Assembly: GCF_052114605.1 (NCBI RefSeq) | Contig: NZ_JBFRFB010000005.1 | Span: 1-64,000 of the forward strand | Length of the DNA: 64,000 nt | Reading direction: 5' to 3' | DNA from: Microvirga sp052114605 | Lineage (GTDB): Bacteria > Pseudomonadota > Alphaproteobacteria > Rhizobiales > Beijerinckiaceae | In this document: piece after piece, positions 1-8,776 of the stretch | Layout of the letters: the number at the start of each line of letters is the position of its first letter | How positions within the stretch are numbered: position 1 is the stretch's first letter | The notes under the pieces: generated by a model | Told to the model about the DNA's origin: nothing | The model's database searches: none | The model's input: only the letters and a program-made list of their open reading frames with translations | Made by a program: the position numbers and the translations under genes

Positions 1-1218
1 GTCTGCAGCCTGGCCTGCGAAGACGGCGGTGTTGATCCCTGCGCCGCCGTCGAGCGTATCGTCGCCCAAGCCGCCGGCCAGGGTGTCGTTGCCGCCGTTG
101 CCGCTGAGCAGGTTGGCATTGGCATCGCCCTTGAACCAATCAGAACCAGACCCGCCCTTAAGGTTCTCGATGCCGATGATAACGTCAGAACCATAGCCCG
201 TGTTCTGGCGATTAGATATAGCAAGATCCACGTGTGCTCCAGCAGAGCCCGAGAACAACGCCGTGTCGATATCCCCACCTCCGTCTAGCGTGTCGTTACC
301 GGATGTATCCTCAAGGGTATCGTTTCCATTGCCTCCGAATAAGGCATTACTATTTTCATTGCCGATGAGCGTGTCGTTGTGGCTGCTGCCGTTGACTGTT
401 TCCACTTGCCTCAGAGAGAGCATGCCGAAATGCGTGTCTTGCGACTCTGTGATGCGCAGGTCGACATGAACGCCTGTTGTTGCGCCTTCAAAAGCGACCG
501 AGTCGTTTCCGCCGCCGCCGTCAACCGCATTGGATCCTCCGCTGACAATGAATATCTCTGATCCCTCTCCACCGATGGCGGTATTGTTACCAAGTCCTAG
601 ATCGATTTTTCCTTGAATGAAGCCAAAGCGGCCATCGTACGTATCATCATAAGCTCCACCTGAGATGTCCCCGTAAATGTCGCCGCTATTGTTGACGATG
701 ATGCTACCTTCGTTCAGAAACTGGATCGCTTTGTTTTCGAAGAGATCACCACCTCCGATAATCGTTCCTGTATTGTTAATGACTGCTCCGCGAGCCTCGA
801 CAATCAAGGCAGTGCCTAAATAGGACTGAATAGTGCCCTCATTGATGAGGTTCACTACATTGCCTCCGAGGAAAAGCCCTTCGGCCTTCTGTCCAACGAT
901 GAGACCGGCATTGAAAACATCGCTGACAATGATGTCATAGTTGCTGCCGATCCGGGCTCCGAATGTCCCTCCAACAATTGAGCCGCTTGCGCCAACTGAG
1001 ACTGAAGAGTTCCTTGAATAACTTCCTATGTGCCCACCTTTAACGTCGATCCCGCCTTGGTCAGAGGTAACGCTTCCAAGGATCGTAAAGGCCCCCGATC
1101 CTCCGTAGATCGAGGTAGTTGCGGACTTGATGGCGCCAGTATTGGTAACGACGATAGCATCGTCACGCATTGTTTCGATGCTTGTTTCCCTAACGTTTGA
1201 GATTGTGGTGCTTGTCAT
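1..1218 (-). CDS. RTX-type calcium-binding repeat protein, N-terminal part (runs off the left edge)
   Basis: Read from ATG at 1218-1216 leftward, the frame stays open for 406 codons to the window edge, so the gene is partial. The first ~230 residues are rich in Gly, Asn, Ile and Val, with recurring NTGAI / NEGTI / NNTGTI / NNSGDI turns that suggest a right-handed beta-solenoid. From about residue 240 there are RTX-like nonapeptide turns, for example GGGGNDSV, GGNGNDTL, GNGGNDTL and GGLGDDTLDGG, which bind calcium in type I-secreted proteins. No classical signal peptide is visible, as expected if a C-terminal type I secretion signal lies outside the window. G+C is visibly lower than in the flanking core genes, which fits acquisition with the neighbouring integrase. 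Function (adhesin, surface protein or enzyme) cannot be told from this part. Confidence 0.8.
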   Translation of the reverse strand, partial: MTSTTISNVRETSIETMRDDAIVVTNTGAIKSATTSIYGGSGAFTILGSVTSDQGGIDVKGGHIGSYSRNSSVSVGASGSIVGGTFGARIGSNYDIIVSDVFNAGLIVGQKAEGLFLGGNVVNLINEGTIQSYLGTALIVEARGAVINNTGTIIGGGDLFENKAIQFLNEGSIIVNNSGDIYGDISGGAYDDTYDGRFGFIQGKIDLGLGNNTAIGGEGSEIFIVSGGSNAVDGGGGNDSVAFEGATTGVHVDLRITESQDTHFGMLSLRQVETVNGSSHNDTLIGNENSNALFGGNGNDTLEDTSGNDTLDGGGDIDTALFSGSAGAHVDLAISNRQNTGYGSDVIIGIENLKGGSGSDWFKGDANANLLSGNGGNDTLAGGLGDDTLDGGAGINTAVFAGQAAD

Positions 1219-1285
1219 GTTCGGATCCAACCTTTTGAATTTGTCAATGCCATTGTTCCCCCGGGAGCGTCTCCTCCCTGAATAG

Positions 1286-2830
1286 ATGGGATCGGGTACC
1301 GAAGCAGCCCTGAAACGCCTGAGCCGTCCCGGCTCCGGCCGACGTGAGATCTCGGACGTAGAGAAGGGCCTGTTTCTCTTCGTATCTGATACAGGCAGTA
1401 AGACTTGGACAGTGATCTTCCGACTGGCGGACGGGACCGGGAAGCGCTCCACACGGGTGAAGATGACGATTGGCTCCTGGCCGGGGATGGGAGTGGAGCA
1501 GGCTCGCGCTCGATGCCGCGAGATCATGGAGGCTGTCCGTTTAGGCGAAGATCCGAGGAGGCAGGCTGAGCAGGCGAACCTCGACCGTGAGGCAGGGTCG
1601 TTGAGGGCCGTCGCAGAACTCTACGAAACGGCCATGACAGAAGGGAAGCTGATCGGGGGCCGGAAGCGTCCTGTGACTAAGGGTACAGCCAACGCTCGCA
1701 TGTCGAAGCTCAATCGTCTCGTTCTTCCCGATCTGGGTAGCAAGACCCTTCAAGAGATCACTCGGGAGGATATAGCCCGCATCCTGTCCAAGATCGAGAA
1801 GGCGGCTGGGCCTGTAGATGAAACGCTCAAGGTCATCCGGTCGGTGTTCACCTTCGCCGTTGGGCGAGCGCTCTTCTCCGGCACTCCTCCGACTGTTGGT
1901 ATAACGAAGCGTCAGTCGTCCGAGGTGAAAGCGCGGGCGCTGTCCGACGATGAACTTCGGAACCTTTGGAAAGCGGCAGGCGAATACGGCTACCCCTTCG
2001 GCCATGCGCTCCGGCTGCTGATGCTGACAGGCCAGCGACTCAATGAGATCAGCCATGCGCGGTGGTCTGAGATCGACTGGAACCGCAAAATCCTCACTAT
2101 ACCCGTCGAGCGGGTGAAGAACCGTGCCGGTGACCACGAGGTGCCATTGAGCGATGCAGCTATCGCGGTGCTCGAAGACGCGCAGAAAGCCTACGAGGCT
2201 ACTGGCCTCAAATCAGGGTACGTCTTCCCGTCTGATATCGGCTCGACGCCCATTACTGGCTGGTCGAAGGTTAAGCCGAAGATCGACAGAGGCATACGAG
2301 CCGAAAGCGCGGTCCTGACGGATATTGAAAAGCGAGCCATAAAAGCCAAGGGCGCATTGCGGGCAGAAACCCGAGCACTCAAGGCTGAAGCTCTTCGTAA
2401 AATCTCCGAGGTTGAAGTTGAGAATTGGCGCATCCACGATCTCCGTCATACCTTCATCACGCGTGTTCGCGACGGTGAGGAAAATGCAGACGGTGAGATC
2501 ATCTATTCCGCTCCGCTCGATGTTCTACAAGCTGTAGTGAATCACGAGATCACGGCAGGCATCACGGGCCGTTACGATCATGGCGACATTCAACGCCGCT
2601 ATCGCCTTCGGAAGCGCGAGGTTCTGGTTTGGTGGGCGCGGAAGCTCATGGATATCGTCGAGGAGCTTCCGGAAGTTGTGTGGACGAGACCTAAGAGGCC
2701 AGTGCCACTTGGGAGGCTTCCAACGAGTTTGGCTAAGTCTCGACGGGGCGGTAGGCGTGGGTCGCGTCGAAGCCGATCAGTTGGAAGCATTGTCGGAGCC
2801 TGTTCGGAAGGGAAGCATAACGCACATTGA
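1286..2830 (+). CDS. tyrosine-type site-specific integrase (P4-like)
   Basis: 514-residue phage/ICE-type integrase that would catalyse insertion and excision of a mobile element. The N-terminal arm-binding region (about 1-100, with GLFLFV and IGSWPGM) matches the DUF4102-like start of P4-type integrases. A core-binding region follows (about 105-210). The catalytic domain carries Arg in TGQR (about 251), HDLRHT (His ~384, Arg ~387), a second His in VVNH (~420) and the nucleophile Tyr in GRYDH (~430). A stop codon directly precedes the ATG, so this is the first possible start. Two oddities are a Lys/Ala/Glu-rich helical stretch (about 335-378) before HDLRHT and an Arg-rich tail of ~55 residues after the usual end. 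It faces the tRNA-Arg gene ~270 bp downstream and is divergent from the RTX gene. Confidence 0.93.
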   Translation: MGSGTEAALKRLSRPGSGRREISDVEKGLFLFVSDTGSKTWTVIFRLADGTGKRSTRVKMTIGSWPGMGVEQARARCREIMEAVRLGEDPRRQAEQANLDREAGSLRAVAELYETAMTEGKLIGGRKRPVTKGTANARMSKLNRLVLPDLGSKTLQEITREDIARILSKIEKAAGPVDETLKVIRSVFTFAVGRALFSGTPPTVGITKRQSSEVKARALSDDELRNLWKAAGEYGYPFGHALRLLMLTGQRLNEISHARWSEIDWNRKILTIPVERVKNRAGDHEVPLSDAAIAVLEDAQKAYEATGLKSGYVFPSDIGSTPITGWSKVKPKIDRGIRAESAVLTDIEKRAIKAKGALRAETRALKAEALRKISEVEVENWRIHDLRHTFITRVRDGEENADGEIIYSAPLDVLQAVVNHEITAGITGRYDHGDIQRRYRLRKREVLVWWARKLMDIVEELPEVVWTRPKRPVPLGRLPTSLAKSRRGGRRGSRRSRSVGSIVGACSEGKHNAH

Positions 2831-3013
2831 TCTCGCCAAGCCGTGAGCAGTGAGCGGCAGCAATACCAGAGTGGTCGCTTTTGGCCAATGTTGGGGGAGC
2901 GGCTCTATCCGGCTCAGCAGCCGGGCGAATGAATTTTAGTCGCGAAGACTGCAGGGCGATACGCGGAGCCGCCATACTACCCACAATCAAGCGGCTCCTT
3001 ACGGAGCACAAAG

Positions 3014-3037
3014 AAAAAGACCCCTAAAAAGACCCCT
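3014..3037. repeat. tandem 12-bp direct repeat beside the tRNA
   Basis: AAAAAGACCCCT occurs twice, back to back and without mismatch, between the integrase and the tRNA 3' end. It could be an arm-type integrase/excisionase binding site or a chance duplication. No gene is seen in 2831-3096. Confidence 0.5.
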
Positions 3038-3096
3038 TCATCGATCCTGCGAGGGCGGGGCAAGTGGGGTTTAAGCCCCTAAGTCCTTGAGGAAAT

Positions 3097-3173
3097 TGGC
3101 GCACCCGACACGATTCGAACGTGTGACCTTTGCCTTCGGAGGGCAACGCTCTATCCAGCTGAGCTACGGGTGC
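3097..3173 (-). tRNA. tRNA-Arg (anticodon CCG)
   Basis: On the minus strand the acceptor arm GCACCCG/CGGGTGC, D arm GCTC/GAGC, anticodon stem TTGCC/GGCAA and T arm ACACG-TTCGAAT-CGTGT fold into a standard cloverleaf. The seven-base anticodon loop CTCCGAA gives anticodon CCG, which reads the Arg codon CGG. Discriminator G and an encoded CCA (3097-3099) end the gene. The 3' end faces the integrase, the usual arrangement when a tRNA 3' end is the attachment site of an integrated element. Confidence 0.95.
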
Positions 3174-3275
3174 TTTGAGGCGGCAAGCCTGGATCTTCTC
3201 TACCCGATGAGCAGGCCAAGGGCAACCTCCGCCTTAGGGGATGCAGCCGCTCCAGCCGGGCGTGAGCCGAGAGGA

Positions 3276-4016
3276 TCAGACGCCGGGCAAGACGAGGGCG
3301 AGGTCGGCTTGCGTGAGCAGGCGGTGGTGCCCCGGCTCCAGATCCTCCGGGAGAGGCAGATCGGCGATCTTGTCACGATGCAGGGCGGTCACGTGGTTGC
3401 CGACCGCCGCGAACATACGGCGGACCTGATGATAGCGTCCTTCCGTGATGGTGAGGTGCGCGCTCTTGTCCGAAAGCGGTTCCATAACGGCCGGGAGGAG
3501 CGGTTTGTCTTCGCCTTCGAGCATCAGCGCACCGGCGGCGAATATCTCCGCCTCGTCGCCTTTCAAGGGACGGTCGAGGGTGACGCGGTAGCGCTTCGAG
3601 ATATTGGCGCGCGGCGAGATGATCCGGTGCAGGAGGTTGCCGTCATCGGTCATCAGGAGAAGGCCGGAGGTTTCCTTGTCCAGCCGCCCGACTGTAGAGA
3701 TCGCCGGATCGCGGCGACGCCAACGGTCCGGCAGCAAGCTATAAATCAGAGGTCCCGCTTCCTTATGCGAGCAGGTGACCCCGAGCGGCTTGTGCAGCAT
3801 GAGGATGAGTCCCGGCGGCGGGTCGAGAGGCTTGCCCTGGACGCGCATACGCTCAGACAGATCACGTGTGACGGCGATGCGCTGATCGGCATCCTCGATC
3901 TCGACACCGTCGAGCTTGACGAGACCCGCATGCACGAGCTGCTGCACCTCGCGGCGCGAGCCGTAACCCAGATTGGCGAGAAGGCGGTCAAGGCGGAGCG
4001 TCTGCACCTTGCTCAT
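3276..4016 (-). CDS. RsuA/RluE-family rRNA pseudouridine synthase
   Basis: Isomerises a specific uridine in rRNA to pseudouridine. Of 246 residues, the N-terminal ~60 form an S4 RNA-binding domain (RLDRLLANLGYGSRREV). The catalytic domain follows, with the active-site Asp in GRLDKETSG and the family pattern LMLHKPLGV / GRYHQVRRM. Length and motifs best match RsuA (16S U516), but RluE/RluF-type specificity cannot be excluded. The ATG overlaps the stop of the upstream methyltransferase in an ATGA (4013-4016), so the two are probably translationally coupled in one rRNA-modification operon on the minus strand. Confidence 0.87.
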   Translation of the reverse strand: MSKVQTLRLDRLLANLGYGSRREVQQLVHAGLVKLDGVEIEDADQRIAVTRDLSERMRVQGKPLDPPPGLILMLHKPLGVTCSHKEAGPLIYSLLPDRWRRRDPAISTVGRLDKETSGLLLMTDDGNLLHRIISPRANISKRYRVTLDRPLKGDEAEIFAAGALMLEGEDKPLLPAVMEPLSDKSAHLTITEGRYHQVRRMFAAVGNHVTALHRDKIADLPLPEDLEPGHHRLLTQADLALVLPGV

Positions 4017-4918
4017 TTCATGGCCTCGTAGACCTTGTATCCGCCGGACTCGATGGCCGGCGCCACACGCTTGAAGAGAGGGTTGAGCGCACCCTCATAG
4101 GGCAGATGGCGATTGGCCACGAGCCACAGCCTCCCGCCTGGACGCAAGGCTTCGGCAGCTTTGCGGATGAAGCTTTGGCCGAGCGACTGATCCTCCGCCC
4201 CGCCATCATGGAAGGGGGGGTTCATCACCACGAAATGGAGGCCGCTCAACGGAAGTTTGCCGCGCACATCTGTCCAGAGAATGTCGGAGCGTGGATCGTC
4301 AATGTTGCGCGCGGCCATTTCCGTCGCGCGGCGGTCGATATCGATCATCGTCAGGCGCTCGACCTTCGACGACGCGAGAATCGCGCGCGATAGAACGCCT
4401 ATGCCGCAGCCGAAATCCGCGCCCTTCCCACTCAAGTCAGGAAGGTGCTGCAGTAGCAGCGCGGAGCCGGGGTCGAGCCGGCTCCAGCTGAAGACGCCAG
4501 GCTGCGTCCAGAGGCCTAGAGCCTCATCCAGCACGGGTTGCCCTTCGCGGATCGCCTCGTCGATTCCAGTCGGCTCCGCAGGCCGCTCGCAGGAACAGAT
4601 GCGATGATGCCGGCGCGCGGTTTCGCTGATCTCGCAGCCGAATCCCTTCAATTCCTTGGCAAGCCGCGACCCGCCCTTATCCTTAGGTGCGAGAACGATG
4701 AACTCGCCTCCAGGCGCAAGCGCCTTCAGGGCGAGCGCAAGGGTGTAGCGCCGCTCCACCGTGCCAGGAGGGGCGAGCACGACAAGCCGGCCGAGCGAGC
4801 CCTGGCCTTGGGCTTCCAGCGCGGCTGAGCCCGGTATGAGCGGCGAAAACTGAACGCTGCCTGCGGGCACATCCGCCAGTTCGGTCGGAGGCGCTCCGTA
4901 GACGCCCGATGATTTCAT
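4013..4918 (-). CDS. RsmC-like class I SAM-dependent methyltransferase
   Basis: Predicted rRNA guanine-N2 methyltransferase related to RsmC/RlmG. The C-terminal half has the Rossmann methyltransferase core, with a SAM loop in GADFGCGIGVLSRA, an acidic loop (MIDIDRRA) and the substrate-amine motif NPPF in VVMNPPFHDGG, which is typical of enzymes acting on exocyclic amino groups. The N-terminal half is a degenerate duplicated methyltransferase-like domain, as in RsmC. ATG at 4918 gives 301 residues; a TTG three codons upstream is also possible. It overlaps the downstream pseudouridine synthase by 4 bp, supporting a shared ribosome-maturation role. Exact target base is inferred only from family. 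Confidence 0.8.
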   Translation of the reverse strand: MKSSGVYGAPPTELADVPAGSVQFSPLIPGSAALEAQGQGSLGRLVVLAPPGTVERRYTLALALKALAPGGEFIVLAPKDKGGSRLAKELKGFGCEISETARRHHRICSCERPAEPTGIDEAIREGQPVLDEALGLWTQPGVFSWSRLDPGSALLLQHLPDLSGKGADFGCGIGVLSRAILASSKVERLTMIDIDRRATEMAARNIDDPRSDILWTDVRGKLPLSGLHFVVMNPPFHDGGAEDQSLGQSFIRKAAEALRPGGRLWLVANRHLPYEGALNPLFKRVAPAIESGGYKVYEAMK

Positions 4919-5000
4919 ATCTTGCAAGGCTTGATCGATCCACGCTGAACAAGCGCGTTCTTAATATGCGCTTGCCCGGAAGGTAAGCCTCATCATGCGG

Positions 5001-5300
5001 CTACTGGCAGACGATTGCGGCGCTTGGGCAATAGGCCTGGTATTGCGGCGTCGGGCAATAGGTCTGCCGGAAGGTCTCTGTAATCGTGCAGGTCACGTGC
5101 ACGCGATAGCCCCGCTGCGGCCTGGCGACGGCCTCATGCAGGACGGAATAGCCGATTCCCTGCTCGGCCAGCCGCGAGATCGCGCGCTCGGGCTGAACGG
5201 CGCTCATGACCCGCGTCGTCCTCACCGAATAATCAGCCGCATGGGCCGCCGAGATCGTCAGGCCTGCCACTATTGCCGCGCCAACCAACCGAATTGTCAT
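5001..5300 (-). CDS. small secreted protein of unknown function
   Basis: 99 residues. A Sec signal peptide is clear: MTIR, then a hydrophobic stretch ending AAHA around residue 21. The mature part (~78 residues) has no recognised domain. It contains five cysteines (one in VTCTI, CPTPQYQAYC near the end, VCQ at the terminus), which suggests disulfides in the periplasm. GGAGAACGG lies just upstream of the ATG as a good ribosome site. It stands alone between the methyltransferase operon and a divergent small gene. Confidence 0.65.
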   Translation of the reverse strand: MTIRLVGAAIVAGLTISAAHAADYSVRTTRVMSAVQPERAISRLAEQGIGYSVLHEAVARPQRGYRVHVTCTITETFRQTYCPTPQYQAYCPSAAIVCQ

Positions 5301-5474
5301 GCCCGTTCTCCCGTGTTTTCAACGAAACCGGCCGATCCGGCCTGCGGAAGAATAAATGCCGAAAGGCCTCTTGGGATCCTTAACCACTATCCACAGGAGG
5401 GCGGCGTCTTAAACAAGCGGTAGGAATCTGTGGGCGATAACGCGACTGACCAGTCGTGAAGTGAACAGGCCCAC

Positions 5475-5759
5475 ATGCACCACATCCATCTCGCCGAAGG
5501 ATTGAAGCTTCGTTTTCCGGCCCGCAGCGCCGATTTCGACCAAGGCGTCGAGGTCGGCATGCTGGCGGCGCTCATGAGCCAGGACGTCGCGGAATTCAGC
5601 CGTCGGATCTCGAGCGCCAATCTGGGCCAGGTGCGCGCGCTGGCTGACCAGTTCGGCTATCGCCTCGTGGAAGGGGAAGCCGAGAGCGAAAGCGTTGCGC
5701 TCACCTTCTATAATCGCACCGCCCGCCCGCGCCTCAGGGTCGTGCATTCGGGCGCCTGA
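5475..5759 (+). CDS. small conserved-looking protein, function unknown
   Basis: 94 residues, cytoplasmic, no signal or membrane segment. The reading frame has the strong third-position G/C bias of the core genes, whereas the longer opposite-strand frame over the same bases does not look like protein. It contains an acidic-hydrophobic pattern (FDQGVEVGMLAALMSQDVAEFSRRI) but no motif I can name. It ends ~60 bp before the convergent DMT transporter gene. The start is the first ATG; the ribosome site is weak. Confidence 0.55.
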   Translation: MHHIHLAEGLKLRFPARSADFDQGVEVGMLAALMSQDVAEFSRRISSANLGQVRALADQFGYRLVEGEAESESVALTFYNRTARPRLRVVHSGA

Positions 5760-5819
5760 GATCTTCATCCAACGCATCGGATAAAGCCCAAGAGCAGCGC
5801 CCCTTCTGGGCCCCATGTC

Positions 5820-6773
5820 TTAAGCGTTACCGAACTTCCTTTCGAGCGCCCGCACCCGCTCACGATAGGCCGTATAGAGGCCGCTGGCGACGATGATGCC
5901 GGCGCCCAGGACCGTCCAGGCATCGGGCACGGTGCCGAAAACCCAAAATCCCAAAAGGCCCGCCCAGATCAGCTGGGTGTATGAGAACGGCGCTATGACC
6001 GAGGCGTCGCCCTGCCGGTAGGCCATAATCAGGAACCATTGGTCGATCGTGAACAACCCTCCGGCCACGATGCCGAGCAAGGCCATGCCCCAACCTGGAT
6101 TGACCCAATCGAACGGCACGAGGACGCTCAAGGAGAGGGTTCCGACGATGCTGGTATAGATCATCGTGGTCAGGGGATGATCGCCACCGATCTTGCGGGT
6201 GACGATGGCGCCCAGTGCCCAGCTGGCCGCGCTGAGAAGAGGGAGCAGGGCCGCCATCTGAAAGGCGCCCGAGCCCGGCCGGATCACGATGAGAACGCCC
6301 ATCAGCCCGACCGCCGCCGCGCACCAGCGTCTGATGCCGACCTTCTCGCCGAGGAAGACGATCGACAGGGCCATGATGAGGATCGGCGCCACGAAGAAGA
6401 TGGCGGTTGCATCGGCGACCGGCATGGTTCGCAGGCAGAAAACGAAAAGCAGGGTCGAGGCGACCATCGCGAGAGCCCGGACCGATTGCAGACCGGGCCG
6501 CGCGGAGCGGAACAGGGCCGGACCGCCCGTGGCATAGACGAAAGGCACCATGGCGAGCGCGAAGGTCGTATAGCGCATCCAGGCGATCTGGAAGATCGGT
6601 AAAGCCGCCGCAAGCTGCTTGGTCATCACATCGGTGATGGCGAAGAAAACGGTCGAGCCCACCAACAGCAGGATGCCGCGCAGGGGTGTAGGTGCCTGCT
6701 GGGGCCGCGCGGCAACTTGCGCGTCAGGTTCGGATGACGATTCCTGTTGGAGGGCACTGGGACCGGTGGACAT
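5820..6773 (-). CDS. EamA/DMT-family permease
   Basis: 317-residue inner-membrane protein of the drug/metabolite transporter superfamily. There are ten predicted transmembrane helices in two EamA repeats of five (from about residue 32 and residue 175). Each repeat ends in a typical DMT signature, for example FLGEKVGIRRWCAAAVGLMGVLIVI after the first half. The N-terminal ~30 residues are a hydrophilic Gln/Pro-rich cytoplasmic tail. Substrate cannot be inferred. The gene is divergent from the YnfM-like exporter, and the ~210 bp between them must hold both promoters. Confidence 0.85.
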   Translation of the reverse strand: MSTGPSALQQESSSEPDAQVAARPQQAPTPLRGILLLVGSTVFFAITDVMTKQLAAALPIFQIAWMRYTTFALAMVPFVYATGGPALFRSARPGLQSVRALAMVASTLLFVFCLRTMPVADATAIFFVAPILIMALSIVFLGEKVGIRRWCAAAVGLMGVLIVIRPGSGAFQMAALLPLLSAASWALGAIVTRKIGGDHPLTTMIYTSIVGTLSLSVLVPFDWVNPGWGMALLGIVAGGLFTIDQWFLIMAYRQGDASVIAPFSYTQLIWAGLLGFWVFGTVPDAWTVLGAGIIVASGLYTAYRERVRALERKFGNA

Positions 6774-6986
6774 GGGCAGCTCAAAAAAATTGGCTCGCGC
6801 GGTGGAGAGGCAGCGAGCCAGGAGGTCGTCAGATGTTCATAGTTGAATCCTGTTTCGGCAGGGAGGAGAAGTGCAAACTCGGCACCTGTTCTATGCTTCA
6901 GGCGAATGGACTGGCTGTCATTCAAAGCTAGATTTGCACACGAAGCATGGGCATGGAGGGAACCGAGGAGCCTGACAGGAAAAACG

Positions 6987-8216
6987 ATGCAGGAGAGCGC
7001 ACCTGAGCGGCCGAGCCGTCTGGTCAGTGGAACGTCAGCCTTCCGCCGCCTGAACCTTGCCCTGTTCGCAGCCGGTTTTTCGACCTTCGCGATCCTCTAC
7101 TGCGTACAGCCCCTGCTTCCGGCCTTCTCGGCTGAATTCCACATCAGCGCGGCGACGAGCAGCCTATCCCTATCGCTCAGCACCGGCCTTCTGGCGATCG
7201 CCATGCTGGTTGCGGGATCTCTGTCCGAGGTGTGGGGCCGCAAGCCGGTTATGGTCGCCTCCCTGCTCTCCTCCGCACTGCTGACGCTTCTCTCCGCCGT
7301 CGCGCCGAGTTGGACCACTTTCCTGATGATCCGCATGCTTATCGGCATTACGCTCAGCGGCCTTCCTGCGGTCGCCATGGCTTATGTGAGCGAGGAGGTG
7401 GAGCCGAAATCCATCGGCCTCGCCATGGGCCTGTTCATCGGCGGCAATGCGGTGGGCGGCATGGCGGGCCGCATTTTCAGCGGCGTCCTGACGGATCTCG
7501 GCTCATGGCGGATGGCCATCGGCATCATCGGGGCCACGGGGCTGGCGGCGGCGATTGCCGCGTGGCGAAGCCTGCCGGCGTCGGCCTATTTCCAGGCGCG
7601 GCGCGCCGATCTCAGCGACATGCTCCGCGCCTTTGCGGGCCACCTGCGCGACCCGGGCCTGCGTTGCCTGTTCGCCGAGGCATTCCTGCTGATGGGCGGG
7701 TTCGTGACCCTATACAACTACCTCGGCTACCGGCTGACGGCGGAACCCTACGCTTTGAGCCAGACCGCCATCGGCGCGATCTTCTTCAGCTATCTCATCG
7801 GCACGGCGAGTTCGGCCTGGATCGGCGGGCTCGCCGAGCGGCTGGGCCGGCGGCGAGTCATGTGGGTCATGATCGTCATCATGATGGCAGGCCTCGGCCT
7901 TACCCTATCTCAAGCGCTTCCCGTGATCATCCTCGGCATTGTCGCCGTAACAGCCGGCTTCTTCGGCGCACACTCCATCGCAAGCAGCTGGGTGGGGCGA
8001 AGGGCGCGGGGAACCAAGGCGCAGGCCTCGGCCCTCTATCTGTTCTGTTATTATTTAGGATCGAGCGCCGTCGGCACTCTCGGAGGCGTATTCTGGACCA
8101 GCTGGGGCTGGGTCGGGGTCAGCAGCCTCGTGGCCACCCTTCTCATCATCGCGCTTGTTCTCGCCTTCTATCTGGCCTCACTTCCGCCCTTGATAGATCA
8201 AACCCAAGCTGAATAG
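6987..8216 (+). CDS. YnfM-like MFS transporter
   Basis: Twelve-helix major facilitator. The sequence follows the E. coli YnfM pattern closely: TFAILYCVQPLLP in helix 1, the loop signature GRKPVMVASLL between helices 2 and 3, RMLIGITLSG in helix 4, and FFGAHSIASSWVG plus YYLGSSAVGTLGGVFW late in the protein. YnfM-type proteins are putative exporters (arabinose/drug-like) with unclear substrates. The frame extends upstream to a TTG at 6843, but those 48 residues do not resemble transporter sequence. ATG 6987 with CAGGAAAAACG in front is the better start, giving 409 residues. Confidence 0.88.
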   Translation: MQESAPERPSRLVSGTSAFRRLNLALFAAGFSTFAILYCVQPLLPAFSAEFHISAATSSLSLSLSTGLLAIAMLVAGSLSEVWGRKPVMVASLLSSALLTLLSAVAPSWTTFLMIRMLIGITLSGLPAVAMAYVSEEVEPKSIGLAMGLFIGGNAVGGMAGRIFSGVLTDLGSWRMAIGIIGATGLAAAIAAWRSLPASAYFQARRADLSDMLRAFAGHLRDPGLRCLFAEAFLLMGGFVTLYNYLGYRLTAEPYALSQTAIGAIFFSYLIGTASSAWIGGLAERLGRRRVMWVMIVIMMAGLGLTLSQALPVIILGIVAVTAGFFGAHSIASSWVGRRARGTKAQASALYLFCYYLGSSAVGTLGGVFWTSWGWVGVSSLVATLLIIALVLAFYLASLPPLIDQTQAE

Positions 8217-8387
8217 GATTATTGAGGCTATATACGCGAAGCCATCCTCGATATGCAACACTATATTCTTGATGTATTAATGATTATTCACCCGTGAGGT
8301 CGAGAAAAATATTAACTATACTCGTCTTATTGTTGCCCCATTAGCCTCCATTTTGCACATCCATACAACAAGACAAGGGAATGTATT

Positions 8388-8771
8388 TTGGATCAACGTA
8401 AGATTATGCTCGCTTTCGCCAGCATCGCTCTCTCGACGGCTGCCATTCTTTCTCCTGCTATTGCTGAGCCGGACGCCGCATCGGGAAGAGTCATTCAGAG
8501 CGGCAAGGCCTCCTGGTACGGCCCGGGTTTTCATGGAAGGCGGACCGCCAGCGGCGAAACCTTCAACACCAATGAGCTCACAGCCGCTCATCGCACCCTG
8601 CCCTTCGGCACGAAGGTGAAGGTGGTCAACAAGAAGACGGGCCGCGCCGTGGTCGTGCGTATCAATGATCGCGGCCCCTATGCCCATGGTCGCGTCATCG
8701 ACCTGTCCCGCGCCTCCGCGAAGGCCATCGGGATCGACGGCGTCGGCTCGGTCACCGTCGCGCAAATGTAA
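8388..8771 (+). CDS. rlpA: RlpA-like septal-ring/cell-wall protein (double-psi beta-barrel)
   Basis: 127-residue exported protein. Residues 1-26 form a signal peptide (hydrophobic core AFASIALSTAAILSPAIA). The rest is one RlpA-like double-psi beta-barrel with the hallmark patterns GKASWYGPGFHGRRTASGE, AAHRTLPFGTKV, VRINDRGPY and RVIDLSRASAKAIG. The conserved Asp of NDRGPY belongs to the presumed catalytic set of lytic transglycosylases cutting denuded glycan strands. It lacks the C-terminal SPOR domain and lipobox of classical RlpA. The start is TTG at 8388, preceded by AAGGGA; ATG 8406 would shorten the signal peptide. Confidence 0.82.
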   Translation: MDQRKIMLAFASIALSTAAILSPAIAEPDAASGRVIQSGKASWYGPGFHGRRTASGETFNTNELTAAHRTLPFGTKVKVVNKKTGRAVVVRINDRGPYAHGRVIDLSRASAKAIGIDGVGSVTVAQM

Positions 8772-8776
8772 GATGG

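Noticed and set aside
3014..3037. Tandem 12-bp repeat as one of the att core sites
   Set aside because: Its sequence does not match the tRNA 3' end, so it is not a duplicated att core; at most an accessory site.
6843..6986. N-terminal extension of the YnfM-like transporter from TTG 6843
   Set aside because: The 48 residues do not resemble MFS N-termini; ATG 6987 has a good ribosome site.
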